Assembly: GCF_001941845.1 (NCBI RefSeq)
Contig: NZ_CP018870.1
Coordinates: forward strand, 4,656,001 to 4,720,000
Length of the DNA stretch: 64,000 bases
Direction: 5' to 3'
From: Streptomyces sp. TN58
Lineage (GTDB): Bacteria; Actinomycetota; Actinomycetes; Streptomycetales; Streptomycetaceae
Shown piece after piece: positions 32,613 through 40,629 of this stretch. The position numbers and the translations under genes were made by a program. Numbering within the stretch: the first letter of the stretch is position 1; every line of letters starts with the position of its first letter. The notes below the pieces were generated by a model. It made no database searches and was not told the DNA's origin. It saw only the letters and a list, made by a program, of their open reading frames with translations.

Positions 32613-33091
32613 GCGGGCCCTGTGTCGCCGACGGGCCCGTCGCCGCTCGATGCGCGCCTCATCCTCGACCTGTCCGTCCTGCGGCCTTTGCCCAGTCGCC
32701 TCGCCCCCTTTTCGACCTCGACGACCATCTCCAAGGCCGCCAACTGCTCGGGGTCCAAGGCCATTCCGGCGGCGTGATGGTGGGCCCGGGCGGTCGCCGA
32801 GTCCACGCTGACCAGGCCCAAGTCGGCCTGGCCGCGGGTGGCGGCCTCGGCGATCACTGCCTGCATGAGGTGCTGGAAGACGCCCTGCGTCGCCCAGATC
32901 TGGAAGCGGTCGTACGCGCTCTGCCAGGGCCCGAACTCGCCCGGAAGGTCACGCCAGGGGCTACCGGTCCGGAACCGCCACATCACCGCGTTGAAGTGCT
33001 TCCGCAGGTCAGGGATGGGCCCAACCGCGGCAATCGGCAGATGGGGCTCGATCAGGGCCCACTGCTCGTCGGTGAGATCGCCTCGCGCCAT
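32609..33091 (-). CDS. IS5-type transposase, frame A (N-terminal part)
   Basis: Starting at ATG 33091, this 160-residue frame carries the N-terminal IS5 domain: LTDEQWALIEPHLP, the DUF4096-like RFRTGSPWRDLPGEFGPW, and the first catalytic Asp in LVSVDSATARAHHHAAG. After the slippery site its own frame continues as a low-quality Arg-rich tail to TGA. Alone it lacks the remaining catalytic residues and may act as an inhibitor. The fused product is the likely transposase. Confidence 0.9.
   Translation of the reverse strand: MARGDLTDEQWALIEPHLPIAAVGPIPDLRKHFNAVMWRFRTGSPWRDLPGEFGPWQSAYDRFQIWATQGVFQHLMQAVIAEAATRGQADLGLVSVDSATARAHHHAAGMALDPEQLAALEMVVEVEKGARRLGKGRRTDRSRMRRASSGDGPVGDTGPA
32705..32711 (-). 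promoter_or_regulatory. Programmed -1 frameshift site A AAG GGG
   Basis: On the minus strand the heptamer A AAG GGG is in phase with frame A, so both tRNAs can re-pair after slipping back one base (AAA GGG). Frame B is open from here to its end, which gives an uninterrupted DDE transposase. Confidence 0.75.
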
Positions 33092-33145
33092 GACTGACGG
33101 TCTATCAAGACCGAGCCTCCGCGCGCAGGCGATCTACTGAACTCC

Positions 33146-33168
33146 TGATCCGAACTCCAGACAGGACC
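33146..33168. repeat. IS inverted repeat, ftsX side
   Basis: It ends CTCCAGACAGGACC, the complement of the oxyR-side end, with one mismatch in 23. It is followed by TA at the insertion boundary. Confidence 0.9.
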
Positions 33169-33200
33169 TAGTACGGTGACCGGGGAGCAGGCGTACCGGG

Positions 33201-35549
33201 TCACTCCGTGCGCAGCCCGTCCGGGCGCATCAGCCGCAGCAGCGGCGGCAGGCTGAGCAGCGTCACGGCGGCGACGACGCCCGCACCGACCCCGGTCATC
33301 GCGAGGACCGACGGCCAGTCGATCCGGATCGGGTGGGCGGCCATCCCCATCAGGACGGCGCCCAGCCCGGTGCCCACGAAGGTCGCCAGCACCAGGCCCA
33401 GCACGATCGGCACGGCCGTCTGCCACAGCACCGACAGGCTCAGCGTGGAGCGCCTGGTACCGAAGGCGACCAGGGCGCAGAGCAGCCGCCGGCGCTCTCG
33501 CAACTGCTCCAGCTGCGAGACGAACAGGCTGGCGCCGATCAGGACCAGCACGGCCGCGGCGCCGAAGAACAGGCCCGTGCGGATCGCGGAGAAGCCGACG
33601 GTCTGCGCGGTGTCCCGCAGCGTCATCGTCGCGACGAGCGGGTCCGTCTTGAAGACGGCCGTGCGCGCCCGGTCCAGGGCGTCCGGACCGGACTCGTCGA
33701 CCTGTACGAAGATCCGCGCGTCCGGGTAGTCGCCGAGCCCCTTCGGGGCGGCCGACGGGGTCACCAGCAGGCCGCTGCGCAGCTCGCCGGCGGGGTCCTC
33801 CCTGGCGGGGACCGCGCGGGCGGCCGCCGGAACCGTCCACTTCACGGGAGTGCGGTGGTCGGCCGTAGCGGGCTCGTACTGGTTCACGTCGCCGACGAAC
33901 AGCTCGTCACCTGGCTTGGCCGCGGCCCCGAACACATCCGTGGCGGCGCCGGTCAGGACGAAAGCGTCGCCGTCCTCGCACGAGTCGAGCGTCGCGACCT
34001 CGCGGAGTGCGTCGCAGGTGCCGATGGTCAACCGGACCGTCTCCCCCTCCGCAGGCACCCGTGGGGCCGCCTGCGCGGAGGTCAGCGGGACCGCGCGGGT
34101 CACGCCCGGCACGGCGGAGATCCGCTGTGCGAGGCCGGCCATGGTGTGCCCGTCGTCGCCGTGCAGCATGACCGAGACGGCGGCCCTGCCGGGGTCCTGG
34201 CCGGTCGGCGTCGTGTAGTCGCCCTCGACGCCGGCGAAGAGCATCTGGAGGGCGATGGCGCCCGCGACGGCCACGGCGATTCCGTTGACGAGGCGGGCGG
34301 CGCCGCCGCTGTCGAGCTGGAGCCGGCGTATGGCCAGCTGCCAGGAGACCGGACCGCCGGAAACCCTCCCGACGAAGCGTTCCAGCAGCCACGGCAGCAG
34401 CACGGTGATCCCGACCAGCATCAGCAGTACGCCGCCGCCGACCTGCCACTGGTTGAACCTGCCCTGGTCGTTGCCGCGACCGCCCAGAGGGAGGAGCAGG
34501 CCGGCGCCGACCAGCGGCAGCAGCAGCCGCCACCAGATGCGGCGCCGAGCGGGCTTGGCCGTGCGGACGACACCCAGCGGCTCGATGACCACACCGCGCA
34601 GCGCGAAGAGGGTCACGGCCACCGCCGCCGCCGGCACCGCGACGGCGACCAGGGCGGCCAGCCACGGCGCCGGGTCGAGGTCCGCCGGGAAGACGCTGCG
34701 CTGGCGGAGGCTGACGCTGCCGACCAGGGACCGGCCGACCGCGAAGAAGCCGGTGCCCAGGACCAGTCCGACCAGGGAGCCGGCCAGCGCCTCGCCGGCC
34801 GCGATCCGACGGACCATCATGCCGTCGGCACCGACCAGCCGCAGTGCCGCGAGCCTGCGGTCGCGGCGCTCACCGCCGAAGCGGACGGCGGTGGCGATGA
34901 ACACGGCTATGGGCATCAGCAGGGCGACGAACGTCAGGACGACCATCAGCATGAGCACGGGGTCGAGTCCTTCGCGGTCCGCCTCGTAGCCGAAGCCGGT
35001 CACGCGGCTGACGCGGAAGTCGCCGGGGCTGTCCTTGGCGAGGCTGTCGCTGCCCAGGTAGAAGAACAGTTCGCCGGGCCCGACGAGCCCCGGATCACCG
35101 ATGGTCTCGGTGACCGGGCCGTCGAGCCGCTCGCGCAGCAGGGCGCCCTCGGAGGACTTGAGCAGCTCGCCCAGGGCGGGGGAGACGGCCATCTCGCCGG
35201 CCCCGGGGATCCTCTTCAGACCGGGCGGCAGCGGGGCACTCGGGCCCTCGGCCCGCATCGCGTACCCCTCGATGTCCTTGCCGCGATACGTCTGGCTGAC
35301 CCGGGCGATGAGCAGGGTGTCGAGCCCGGGGGCGTCGGCCCGCCCGGAGTCGTAGGTCGACCGCGCGTCGCCGCGCTCGTAGCGTGCGGTGAGGGCTCCG
35401 GGGATCGCGGTGCTGATCAGCAGCAGCGCGACGCCGAGACCGACGCCGACCCCGGTGAACAGGGTGCGGATCCAGCCCTCGCGGCCGCCTCCGAAGGCGA
35501 AGCGGGTGCCCATGGCGAGGTCGCGGGTCCATACCTGGAGCCGGCTCAT
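33201..35549 (-). CDS. ABC transporter permease with two FtsX domains
   Basis: The 782-residue membrane protein has about eight to ten helices in two FtsX-type blocks: one around residues 230-340 (LMVVLTFVALLMPIAVFIAT to GSLVGLVLGTGFF) and one at the C-terminus (FFGAAAVLVLIGASLFVSQL to LLSLPPLLRLM). A large extracytoplasmic region lies between the helices. It is the membrane part of a MacB-like or lipoprotein/antibiotic exporter, energised by the ATPase encoded upstream. ATG 35549 overlaps the ATPase stop codon (ATGA). The open frame running on to 36584 is antisense noise in the ATPase gene. The IS ends 32 bp after its stop codon. Confidence 0.92.
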   Translation of the reverse strand: MSRLQVWTRDLAMGTRFAFGGGREGWIRTLFTGVGVGLGVALLLISTAIPGALTARYERGDARSTYDSGRADAPGLDTLLIARVSQTYRGKDIEGYAMRAEGPSAPLPPGLKRIPGAGEMAVSPALGELLKSSEGALLRERLDGPVTETIGDPGLVGPGELFFYLGSDSLAKDSPGDFRVSRVTGFGYEADREGLDPVLMLMVVLTFVALLMPIAVFIATAVRFGGERRDRRLAALRLVGADGMMVRRIAAGEALAGSLVGLVLGTGFFAVGRSLVGSVSLRQRSVFPADLDPAPWLAALVAVAVPAAAVAVTLFALRGVVIEPLGVVRTAKPARRRIWWRLLLPLVGAGLLLPLGGRGNDQGRFNQWQVGGGVLLMLVGITVLLPWLLERFVGRVSGGPVSWQLAIRRLQLDSGGAARLVNGIAVAVAGAIALQMLFAGVEGDYTTPTGQDPGRAAVSVMLHGDDGHTMAGLAQRISAVPGVTRAVPLTSAQAAPRVPAEGETVRLTIGTCDALREVATLDSCEDGDAFVLTGAATDVFGAAAKPGDELFVGDVNQYEPATADHRTPVKWTVPAAARAVPAREDPAGELRSGLLVTPSAAPKGLGDYPDARIFVQVDESGPDALDRARTAVFKTDPLVATMTLRDTAQTVGFSAIRTGLFFGAAAVLVLIGASLFVSQLEQLRERRRLLCALVAFGTRRSTLSLSVLWQTAVPIVLGLVLATFVGTGLGAVLMGMAAHPIRIDWPSVLAMTGVGAGVVAAVTLLSLPPLLRLMRPDGLRTE

Positions 35550-36235
35550 ACGACCGGCTCCATGTCGCGGGACTTCCCGTCGCGTACGACGATCTCGCGG
35601 TCGGAGTAGGCGGCCACGCGCGTCTCGTGCGTGACGAGGACGACGGCGGCGTTCGCGGACCGGGCGGTCTCCGTGAGCAGCTGCATGACGAGTTCGCCGT
35701 TGAGGGAGTCGAGGGCTCCGGTCGGCTCGTCGGCGAAGACGACCCGGGGGCCGGTGACGAGGGCGCGGGCGACGGCCACGCGCTGCCCCTGGCCGCCGGA
35801 TATCTCGCCGGGCCGCTTGGCGCCCAGGTCCTCCACCTGGAGCTGCTCCATCCAGTGCAGGGCGGTGCGTTCGGCCTCCTTGCGCCTGACGCCGGTCAGG
35901 CGCAGCGGGAGGGCGACGTTCTCCACGCAGGTCAGTTCGGGTACGAGCCGGCCGAACTGGAAGACGAAGCCGAACTCGGTACGGCGAAGGGCGCTGCGCT
36001 CGGCGTCGCTCAGGGAGGTGAGCTCGCGGCCGGCGTAGGTGACGGAGCCCGAGTCGGGCGGAACGATCCCGGCGAGGCAGTGCAGCAGGGTGGACTTGCC
36101 GGAGCCGGAGGGACCCATGACGGCGACGACCTCGCCCGGGTGGATGGAGAACCCGGCGCCGTCCAGGGCGTGGGTGGTCCCGTAGGCCTTGCGCAGGTCC
36201 GTGGCGGTGAGCAGGGAGCCGGCCGGGGCGTTCAT
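35546..36235 (-). CDS. ABC transporter ATP-binding protein
   Basis: The 229-residue ATPase has Walker A GPSGSGKST (41-49), the Q-loop FVFQFGRLVPE, signature ISGGQGQRVA, Walker B VVFADEP and the H-loop VTHE. It is of the LolD/MacB/FtsE class that pairs with FtsX-type permeases. The start codon at 36235 overlaps the padR-type stop codon and its own stop overlaps the permease start, so the three genes are translated in a chain. Export of a toxic compound or a lipoprotein-related function is possible. Confidence 0.94.
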   Translation of the reverse strand: MNAPAGSLLTATDLRKAYGTTHALDGAGFSIHPGEVVAVMGPSGSGKSTLLHCLAGIVPPDSGSVTYAGRELTSLSDAERSALRRTEFGFVFQFGRLVPELTCVENVALPLRLTGVRRKEAERTALHWMEQLQVEDLGAKRPGEISGGQGQRVAVARALVTGPRVVFADEPTGALDSLNGELVMQLLTETARSANAAVVLVTHETRVAAYSDREIVVRDGKSRDMEPVV

Positions 36236-36756
36236 CGGCGTACCTCCCGTGCGAGCTGGTCGAGCCGGGCCGCGGTGAGCTCCAGCCACCGCAGGTCCGC
36301 TTCGAGGTGGAACAGCGCGTGGTCGCAGACGAGCTGGTCGGCGATGTCGCCCTTGCGCTTGCGCTGGGTGAGGATGCGCATGAGGCGCAGGTGCTCGGCC
36401 CGCTGGGTGTCCAGCAGTTCGTCGGCGCGGCGGCCGGTGAGCAGGGCGAGGACGACCTTGGTGTAGAGGGTGGAGTGCAGGTACGGCTCCGGCTTCTCCG
36501 GCTGGGCGAGCCAGGCCTCGACGTCGGTGATCCCGGCGTCGGTGATGGAGTACCGCTTGCGGTCGGGGCCGCCGCCCGCCTCAATGCCCTCGACCTCGAC
36601 GAGGCCGTTCTTCAGGAGGCGGGACATGGTCGAGTAGACCTGTCCGTAGGCGAGGGGGCGGTCGTGGCCGAACTTCTCGTCGAAGGCCCGCTTCAGGTCG
36701 TAACCATGGCGCGGGCCGGCCTCCAGGAGGCCAAGGAGGGTGTGACCGATGGACAT
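36232..36756 (-). CDS. PadR-family transcriptional regulator
   Basis: The 174-residue protein has the PadR winged helix: SIGHTLLGLLEAGPRHGYDLKRAFDEKF followed by LAYGQVYSTMSRLLKNGLVE and the wing GPDRKRYSITDAG. A C-terminal helical dimerisation arm follows (about 90-174). PadR proteins often repress neighbouring ABC exporters and are released by the exported compound. It is the first gene of the three-gene unit with the ATPase and permease, and a palindrome of TATACA/TGTATA half-sites lies directly upstream. Confidence 0.94.
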   Translation of the reverse strand: MSIGHTLLGLLEAGPRHGYDLKRAFDEKFGHDRPLAYGQVYSTMSRLLKNGLVEVEGIEAGGGPDRKRYSITDAGITDVEAWLAQPEKPEPYLHSTLYTKVVLALLTGRRADELLDTQRAEHLRLMRILTQRKRKGDIADQLVCDHALFHLEADLRWLELTAARLDQLAREVRR

Positions 36757-36764
36757 GCCGCCGA

Positions 36765-36796
36765 CTATACATCGTGTGTATACGCGGAGTGTATAG
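36765..36796. promoter_or_regulatory. PadR-type operator with three half-sites
   Basis: TATACA-N5-TGTATA at 36766-36782 is a perfect inverted repeat. A third half-site TGTATAG follows at 36790-36796, and CTATACA...TGTATAG spans the whole. It begins nine bases upstream of the padR-type start, overlapping the likely promoter. Confidence 0.7.
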
Positions 36797-36902
36797 AGCT
36801 CGTGGAGCGAGAAGCCCGCACTGGGGGAGGGGTGGACACGCGCAAGCCGCTCCCGTGCGTGGGCACGGGAGCGGCGGCCGGTCGGGGAGTCGGCCCCGGC
36901 GC

Positions 36903-37136
36903 TCAGTCCGAGGACTTCGGCGGCCGGCCCCGGCGGGGAAGGGGGCCGGTCGCGGAGGGGAGCCGGCCGGCCTCGGCGAGGGCCCGGCGGAGCAGGAACT
37001 CGATCTGCGCGTTGGCGCTGCGCAGCTCTTCTCCCGCCCAGCGGGCCAGCGCGTCGTACACCTGCGGGTCGAGCCGCAGGAGCACCTGCTTGCGCGCCTG
37101 CCGGCCCGTCGGCTTCTCCTCGCCGGAGGGGCTCAC
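36903..37136 (-). CDS. Ribbon-helix-helix DNA-binding protein
   Basis: The 77-residue product has a short basic strand RKQVLLRLDPQVYDALARWA followed by two helices and an Arg/Pro-rich tail (PLPRRGRPPKSSD), the layout of Arc/ParD ribbon-helix-helix proteins. GTG 37136 overlaps the stop codon of the SPFH gene (GTGA), so both are co-translated. Such proteins bind short palindromes as dimers. The perfect palindrome AAAGTGATATCACTTT in front of the operon is a natural target, which would make it an autoregulator. Confidence 0.82.
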   Translation of the reverse strand: MSPSGEEKPTGRQARKQVLLRLDPQVYDALARWAGEELRSANAQIEFLLRRALAEAGRLPSATGPLPRRGRPPKSSD

Positions 37137-38041
37137 TGGTAGAGGGTGCCCGTGTTGACCACCGGCTGGGCGGCGCGGTCGCCGCACAGCACGACCATCA
37201 GGTTCGAGACCATGGCCGCCTTGCGCTCCGAGTCGAGGTCCACGATGTCCTCCTCCGCCAGACGGGTCAGGGCGAGCTCGACCATGCCCACCGCGCCTTC
37301 CACGATCTGCTTGCGGGCCGCCACGACCGCGCCGGCCTGCTGGCGCTGGAGCATCGCGGAGGCGATCTCAGGAGCGTACGCGAGATGCGTGAAGCGCGAC
37401 TCGATGATCTGCACCCCGGCGGCCTCCACGCGGGCGTGCAGTTCGACCGCGAGCTTCTCGGTGATCTCCTCGGCGTTCCCCCGCAGCGACAGGCCGCCCT
37501 CCTCGTGCGCGTCGTACGGGTACTCGATCGCGATGTGCCGGACCGCGGCCTCGGTCTGCGTCTCGACGAACTCGGTGAAGTCCTCGACCTCGAAGACGGC
37601 GCGCGCGGTGTCCTCGACCCGCCAGACCACGACCGCCGCCAGCTCGATCGGGTTGCCGTAGGCGTCGTTGACCTTCAGGACGGCCGTCTCGTGGTTGCGC
37701 ACCCGGGTGGAGATCTTCTCCCGCGAGGTCAGCGGGTTGACCCAACGCAGGCCGTCGGTGCGGATGGTGCCGCGGTAGCGGCCGAAGAGCTGGACGACGC
37801 GGGCCTCACCCGGCGCCACCGTGTTGAGGCCGCTCATCGCGATCACGGAGCCGAGGCCGAGGAGTACGCCGACCGCGATCAGCGCCACCTTGGCGCCGGT
37901 CGTGCCCGCCGCCGCGCCGGCCACCACCAGTCCCGCGCCCGCCAGCAGGCCGACCAGGCCGAGCAGCAGCGCGAGCCCGCCGCCCACGCTGCGAGCGGTG
38001 AACTCCCTTACTCCGTCCGGAGTGGCAATGTGGTTCGTCAT
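37133..38041 (-). CDS. SPFH / Band 7 (slipin-like) membrane protein
   Basis: The 302-residue protein has two close hydrophobic segments (about 20-70) and then an SPFH domain: [43 protein letters not shown] and a C-terminal helical region rich in Ala/Glu ([19 protein letters not shown]). SPFH proteins build membrane scaffolds and microdomains that organise proteases or transporters. It is coupled to the ribbon-helix-helix gene. The ribosome site before ATG 38041 is weak. A 16-bp palindrome 45 bp upstream should control the unit. Confidence 0.92.
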   Translation of the reverse strand: MTNHIATPDGVREFTARSVGGGLALLLGLVGLLAGAGLVVAGAAAGTTGAKVALIAVGVLLGLGSVIAMSGLNTVAPGEARVVQLFGRYRGTIRTDGLRWVNPLTSREKISTRVRNHETAVLKVNDAYGNPIELAAVVVWRVEDTARAVFEVEDFTEFVETQTEAAVRHIAIEYPYDAHEEGGLSLRGNAEEITEKLAVELHARVEAAGVQIIESRFTHLAYAPEIASAMLQRQQAGAVVAARKQIVEGAVGMVELALTRLAEEDIVDLDSERKAAMVSNLMVVLCGDRAAQPVVNTGTLYQ

Positions 38042-38085
38042 GGTTCGCCCCGTTTCTCTGCACGCGACCGATCGGGTCGCCTAGC

Positions 38086-38101
38086 AAAGTGATATCACTT
38101 T
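38086..38101. promoter_or_regulatory. Perfect 16-bp palindrome AAAGTGATATCACTTT
   Basis: It lies in a 232-bp divergent gap between the SPFH operon and the PBP gene and is followed by TTT. It is A+T-rich in a G+C-rich genome and so is a probable operator. The ribbon-helix-helix protein of the SPFH operon is the best candidate ligand. Confidence 0.75.
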
Positions 38102-38273
38102 TTTGCGCAATGGCAACCCATCCGCTTATCTGAGCGTCGGTTCCTGTGATGTGGGTGCTGATTCTCACGTCCGAAATGACCGGAATTGGTCCGGATTAGC
38201 CAAAGTTTGTCACAGCCTGCGGTGTTAGCTTTCTGAGTTGACGTCGGGGGGGTAATCGAGCGGAGCGGGAGCG

Positions 38274-40550
38274 ATGGGCCGAGCAGAAGTGCGTAAGGCG
38301 CAGCAGCGCGGTGCGCGGCGGGCGCCGAGCGGACGCGCGAAGGGCGCCGAAGGGAGCGGGGGTACCGGCAAACGCGCCGGCATACGCCGCTTCTTCACCT
38401 GGAAGAAGATCCTGGGCACGTTCTTCGGAATGATCCTGCTCCTCATGGCCGCGGCGGTCGCCCTCTACTTCTCGGTGGACGAACCCACCGACCCGAACAA
38501 GCAGGCGACCCTCCAGAGCAACACCTACCGGTGGTCCGACGGCTCGATCATGGCGCGCACCGGCGAGATGAACCGCGAGATCGTCAGCATCGACAAGATC
38601 CCGCCGGAGGTCCGCACGGCGTTCATCGCCATCGAGAACAAGTCCTTCTACCAGGACGACGGCATCGACGTGATGGGCGTGGCCCGCGGCCTGTTCAACA
38701 CGGTCCGCGGCAAGGGCACGGCCGGCGGCTCCACGATCACCCAGCAGTACGTCAAGAACTACTACCTGACGCAGGACCAGTCGCCCACGCGCAAGCTCAG
38801 GGAGCTGGTGATCGCCCTCAAGGTCGACCAGCGCATGGAGAAGAACGACATCCTCGTCGGCTACCTGAACACCAACTTCTACGGCCGCAACGCCTACGGC
38901 ATCCAGGCCGCGGCCCAGGCCTTCTACGGCGTCGACGCCGGACAGCTCACGCTGGAGCAGGGCGCCTACCTGGCCGCCGTCATCCAGGCCCCCAGCCAGT
39001 ACGACCTGGCGACCGCCGGCCCGAACGGCAGGCGGCTGGTCAACATCCGCTTCAACGCCGTCCTCGACAACATGGTCGAGATGGGCGAGCTGGACGAGGC
39101 CAAGCGCAAGACGATGACCCTGCCGGAACCCATCAAGCCCAAGCCCCGCCCCGGCATGGACGGCCAGAAGGGCTACCTGGTCCAGGCCGCCAACGACGAG
39201 CTGAACAAGCAGAACATCACCGACGCCATGATCACGGCGGGCGGCTGGAACATCACGCTCAACGTCGACAAGGCCAAGCAGGCGGCGCTGGAGAAGGCCG
39301 TCCAGGACGAGCTGGAGTCCAAGCTCGACCGCAAGGACACCAAGGGCCGGCCGCAGGACCAGAGCGTCCAGGCCGGAGCCACCTCCGTGGACCCGAAGAC
39401 CGGCGCCATCGTCGCGATGTACGGCGGTGTGGGCCTGGAGCAGAAGTCGGCGAGCAACGCCCTGCGCACCGACTACCAGCCCGGCTCGACCTTCAAGCCG
39501 ATCGTGCTCGCCTCCGCCCTGGAGAACGCCTCCAACACCCAGGACGGCAAGCCGATCACCCCGAACGCCCTCTACGACGGCACGAGCAAGCGCCCGGTCG
39601 TCGGCAGCAAGATCCCGTTCGCCCCGCAGAACCAGGACAACACGAACTACGGCAACCCGATGATGACGGTCCAGGAGGCGACCAACTTCTCGGTGAACTC
39701 CGTCTACGCGCAGATGATCGTGGACGTGAAGCCGCCCAACGTGAAGAAGACGGCCCTGGAGCTCGGCATGCAGGACCGCGAGGGCTGGCCGGAGGACAAG
39801 CCGGCCATGGCCCTCGGCACCATGAGCGCGAACACCGTGGAGATGGCCGGCGTCTACGCCACCTTCGACAACCACGGCAAGAAGGTCACGCCGACCATCA
39901 TCAAGAAGGCCGAGCACAAGGACCGCGAGTTCACCCCCCAGGAGGGCGTGGGCAGCCAGGCCATCAGCCGCAAGACCGCCGACACCGTCACCAAGGTGCT
40001 CCAGGGCGTCGTCGAGGACGAGGGCGGCTCCGGCAACAAGGTCCGCAGCAGCGCCTACGAGGCGGGCGGCAAGACCGGCACCACCGAGTCCAACGTGGCG
40101 GCCTGGTTCACCGGCTACACCCCCGAGCTGGTCACCGTCGTCGCGATGTTCGGCGAGGACCCCAACAGCCACAGCCAGGTCACCCTGACCGGTACCGCCG
40201 GCCTCGGCCGCGCGGGTGGCTCCAGCTTCCCCGCCTCCATCTGGAGGGCGTACACCCTGGCCGCCCTCAAGGGTGCGAACACCGGCAAGTTCCAGCTGAC
40301 CGAGGCCGACATGGGCGCCGTGCAGGCGCCCTCCCGCAGCACCTCGCCGTCGGCCTCGGCGAGCCCGTCCTCCAGCCCGCCGGCCGCCACCACCAGCCCG
40401 ACGCAGTCCCCGACGACGTCGCCGACGCCCACCGCGACCAAGACGGGCCCGACGCCCAGCGGTACGACGTCCCCGACGCCCACCGCCACCAAGACCGGCG
40501 GCCCCAAGCCGCCGGACCCGCCGATCCTGGGTGAGCACACCGGGAACTGA
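38274..40550 (+). CDS. Class A penicillin-binding protein
   Basis: The 758-residue bifunctional enzyme has a basic N-terminus, one membrane helix (43-66), a GT51 glycosyltransferase domain with Glu121 in AIENKSFYQDDG and GGSTITQQYVKN, and a transpeptidase domain with STFK (Ser405-Lys408), SVN (473-475) and KTGT (600-603). It polymerises lipid II and crosslinks peptidoglycan outside the membrane. The tail from about 680 is a Ser/Thr/Pro-rich wall-spanning region with two copies of TSPTPTATKTG. GGGAG before ATG 38274 supports the start. A long hairpin follows. Confidence 0.95.
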   Translation: MGRAEVRKAQQRGARRAPSGRAKGAEGSGGTGKRAGIRRFFTWKKILGTFFGMILLLMAAAVALYFSVDEPTDPNKQATLQSNTYRWSDGSIMARTGEMNREIVSIDKIPPEVRTAFIAIENKSFYQDDGIDVMGVARGLFNTVRGKGTAGGSTITQQYVKNYYLTQDQSPTRKLRELVIALKVDQRMEKNDILVGYLNTNFYGRNAYGIQAAAQAFYGVDAGQLTLEQGAYLAAVIQAPSQYDLATAGPNGRRLVNIRFNAVLDNMVEMGELDEAKRKTMTLPEPIKPKPRPGMDGQKGYLVQAANDELNKQNITDAMITAGGWNITLNVDKAKQAALEKAVQDELESKLDRKDTKGRPQDQSVQAGATSVDPKTGAIVAMYGGVGLEQKSASNALRTDYQPGSTFKPIVLASALENASNTQDGKPITPNALYDGTSKRPVVGSKIPFAPQNQDNTNYGNPMMTVQEATNFSVNSVYAQMIVDVKPPNVKKTALELGMQDREGWPEDKPAMALGTMSANTVEMAGVYATFDNHGKKVTPTIIKKAEHKDREFTPQEGVGSQAISRKTADTVTKVLQGVVEDEGGSGNKVRSSAYEAGGKTGTTESNVAAWFTGYTPELVTVVAMFGEDPNSHSQVTLTGTAGLGRAGGSSFPASIWRAYTLAALKGANTGKFQLTEADMGAVQAPSRSTSPSASASPSSSPPAATTSPTQSPTTSPTPTATKTGPTPSGTTSPTPTATKTGGPKPPDPPILGEHTGN

Positions 40551-40554
40551 ACAC

Positions 40555-40599
40555 AAGAGCGCCGCCCCGCAGCCGACTCGGCTGCGGGGCGGCGCTCTT
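40555..40599. terminator. Bidirectional terminator, PBP / SpoIIE-type gene
   Basis: A 21-bp perfect stem (40555-40575 with 40579-40599) closes the loop ACT, with TTT at the end on the plus strand. It lies between convergent stop codons at 40550 and 40630. Confidence 0.9.
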
Positions 40600-40629
40600 T
40601 CGTACGACCGCGGGCCGCCGGACGGGCGG

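Larger units (their letters stand above)
32086..33168 (-). mobile_element. IS5-family insertion sequence (about 1.08 kb)
   Basis: The ends carry 23-bp inverted repeats with one mismatch: 32086-32108, starting GGTCCTGTCTGGAGT, and 33146-33168, its complement. Both are flanked by TA, or by CTAG if the ends are drawn two bases inwards, the target pattern of the IS427-like group. The transposase is encoded on the minus strand in two overlapping frames. Both ends, both frames and the DDE residues appear intact, so the element may be active or recently arrived. It separates oxyR from the ftsX-type gene. Confidence 0.92.

Noticed and set aside
33201..36584. A 1,127-residue open frame joining the FtsX-type permease to upstream sequence
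   Set aside because: The upstream part is antisense to no gene but lies in the wrong frame of the ATPase and padR-type genes. It has Arg/Pro/Ser-rich composition, and the permease start at 35549 is set by an ATGA overlap.
38196..40556. Long open frame antisense to the PBP gene (and similar ones opposite xseA, fumC and the SpoIIE-type gene)
   Set aside because: Long antisense frames are expected at this G+C content. The plus-strand product has complete enzyme motifs, while the antisense one is low-complexity Arg/Gly/Val.
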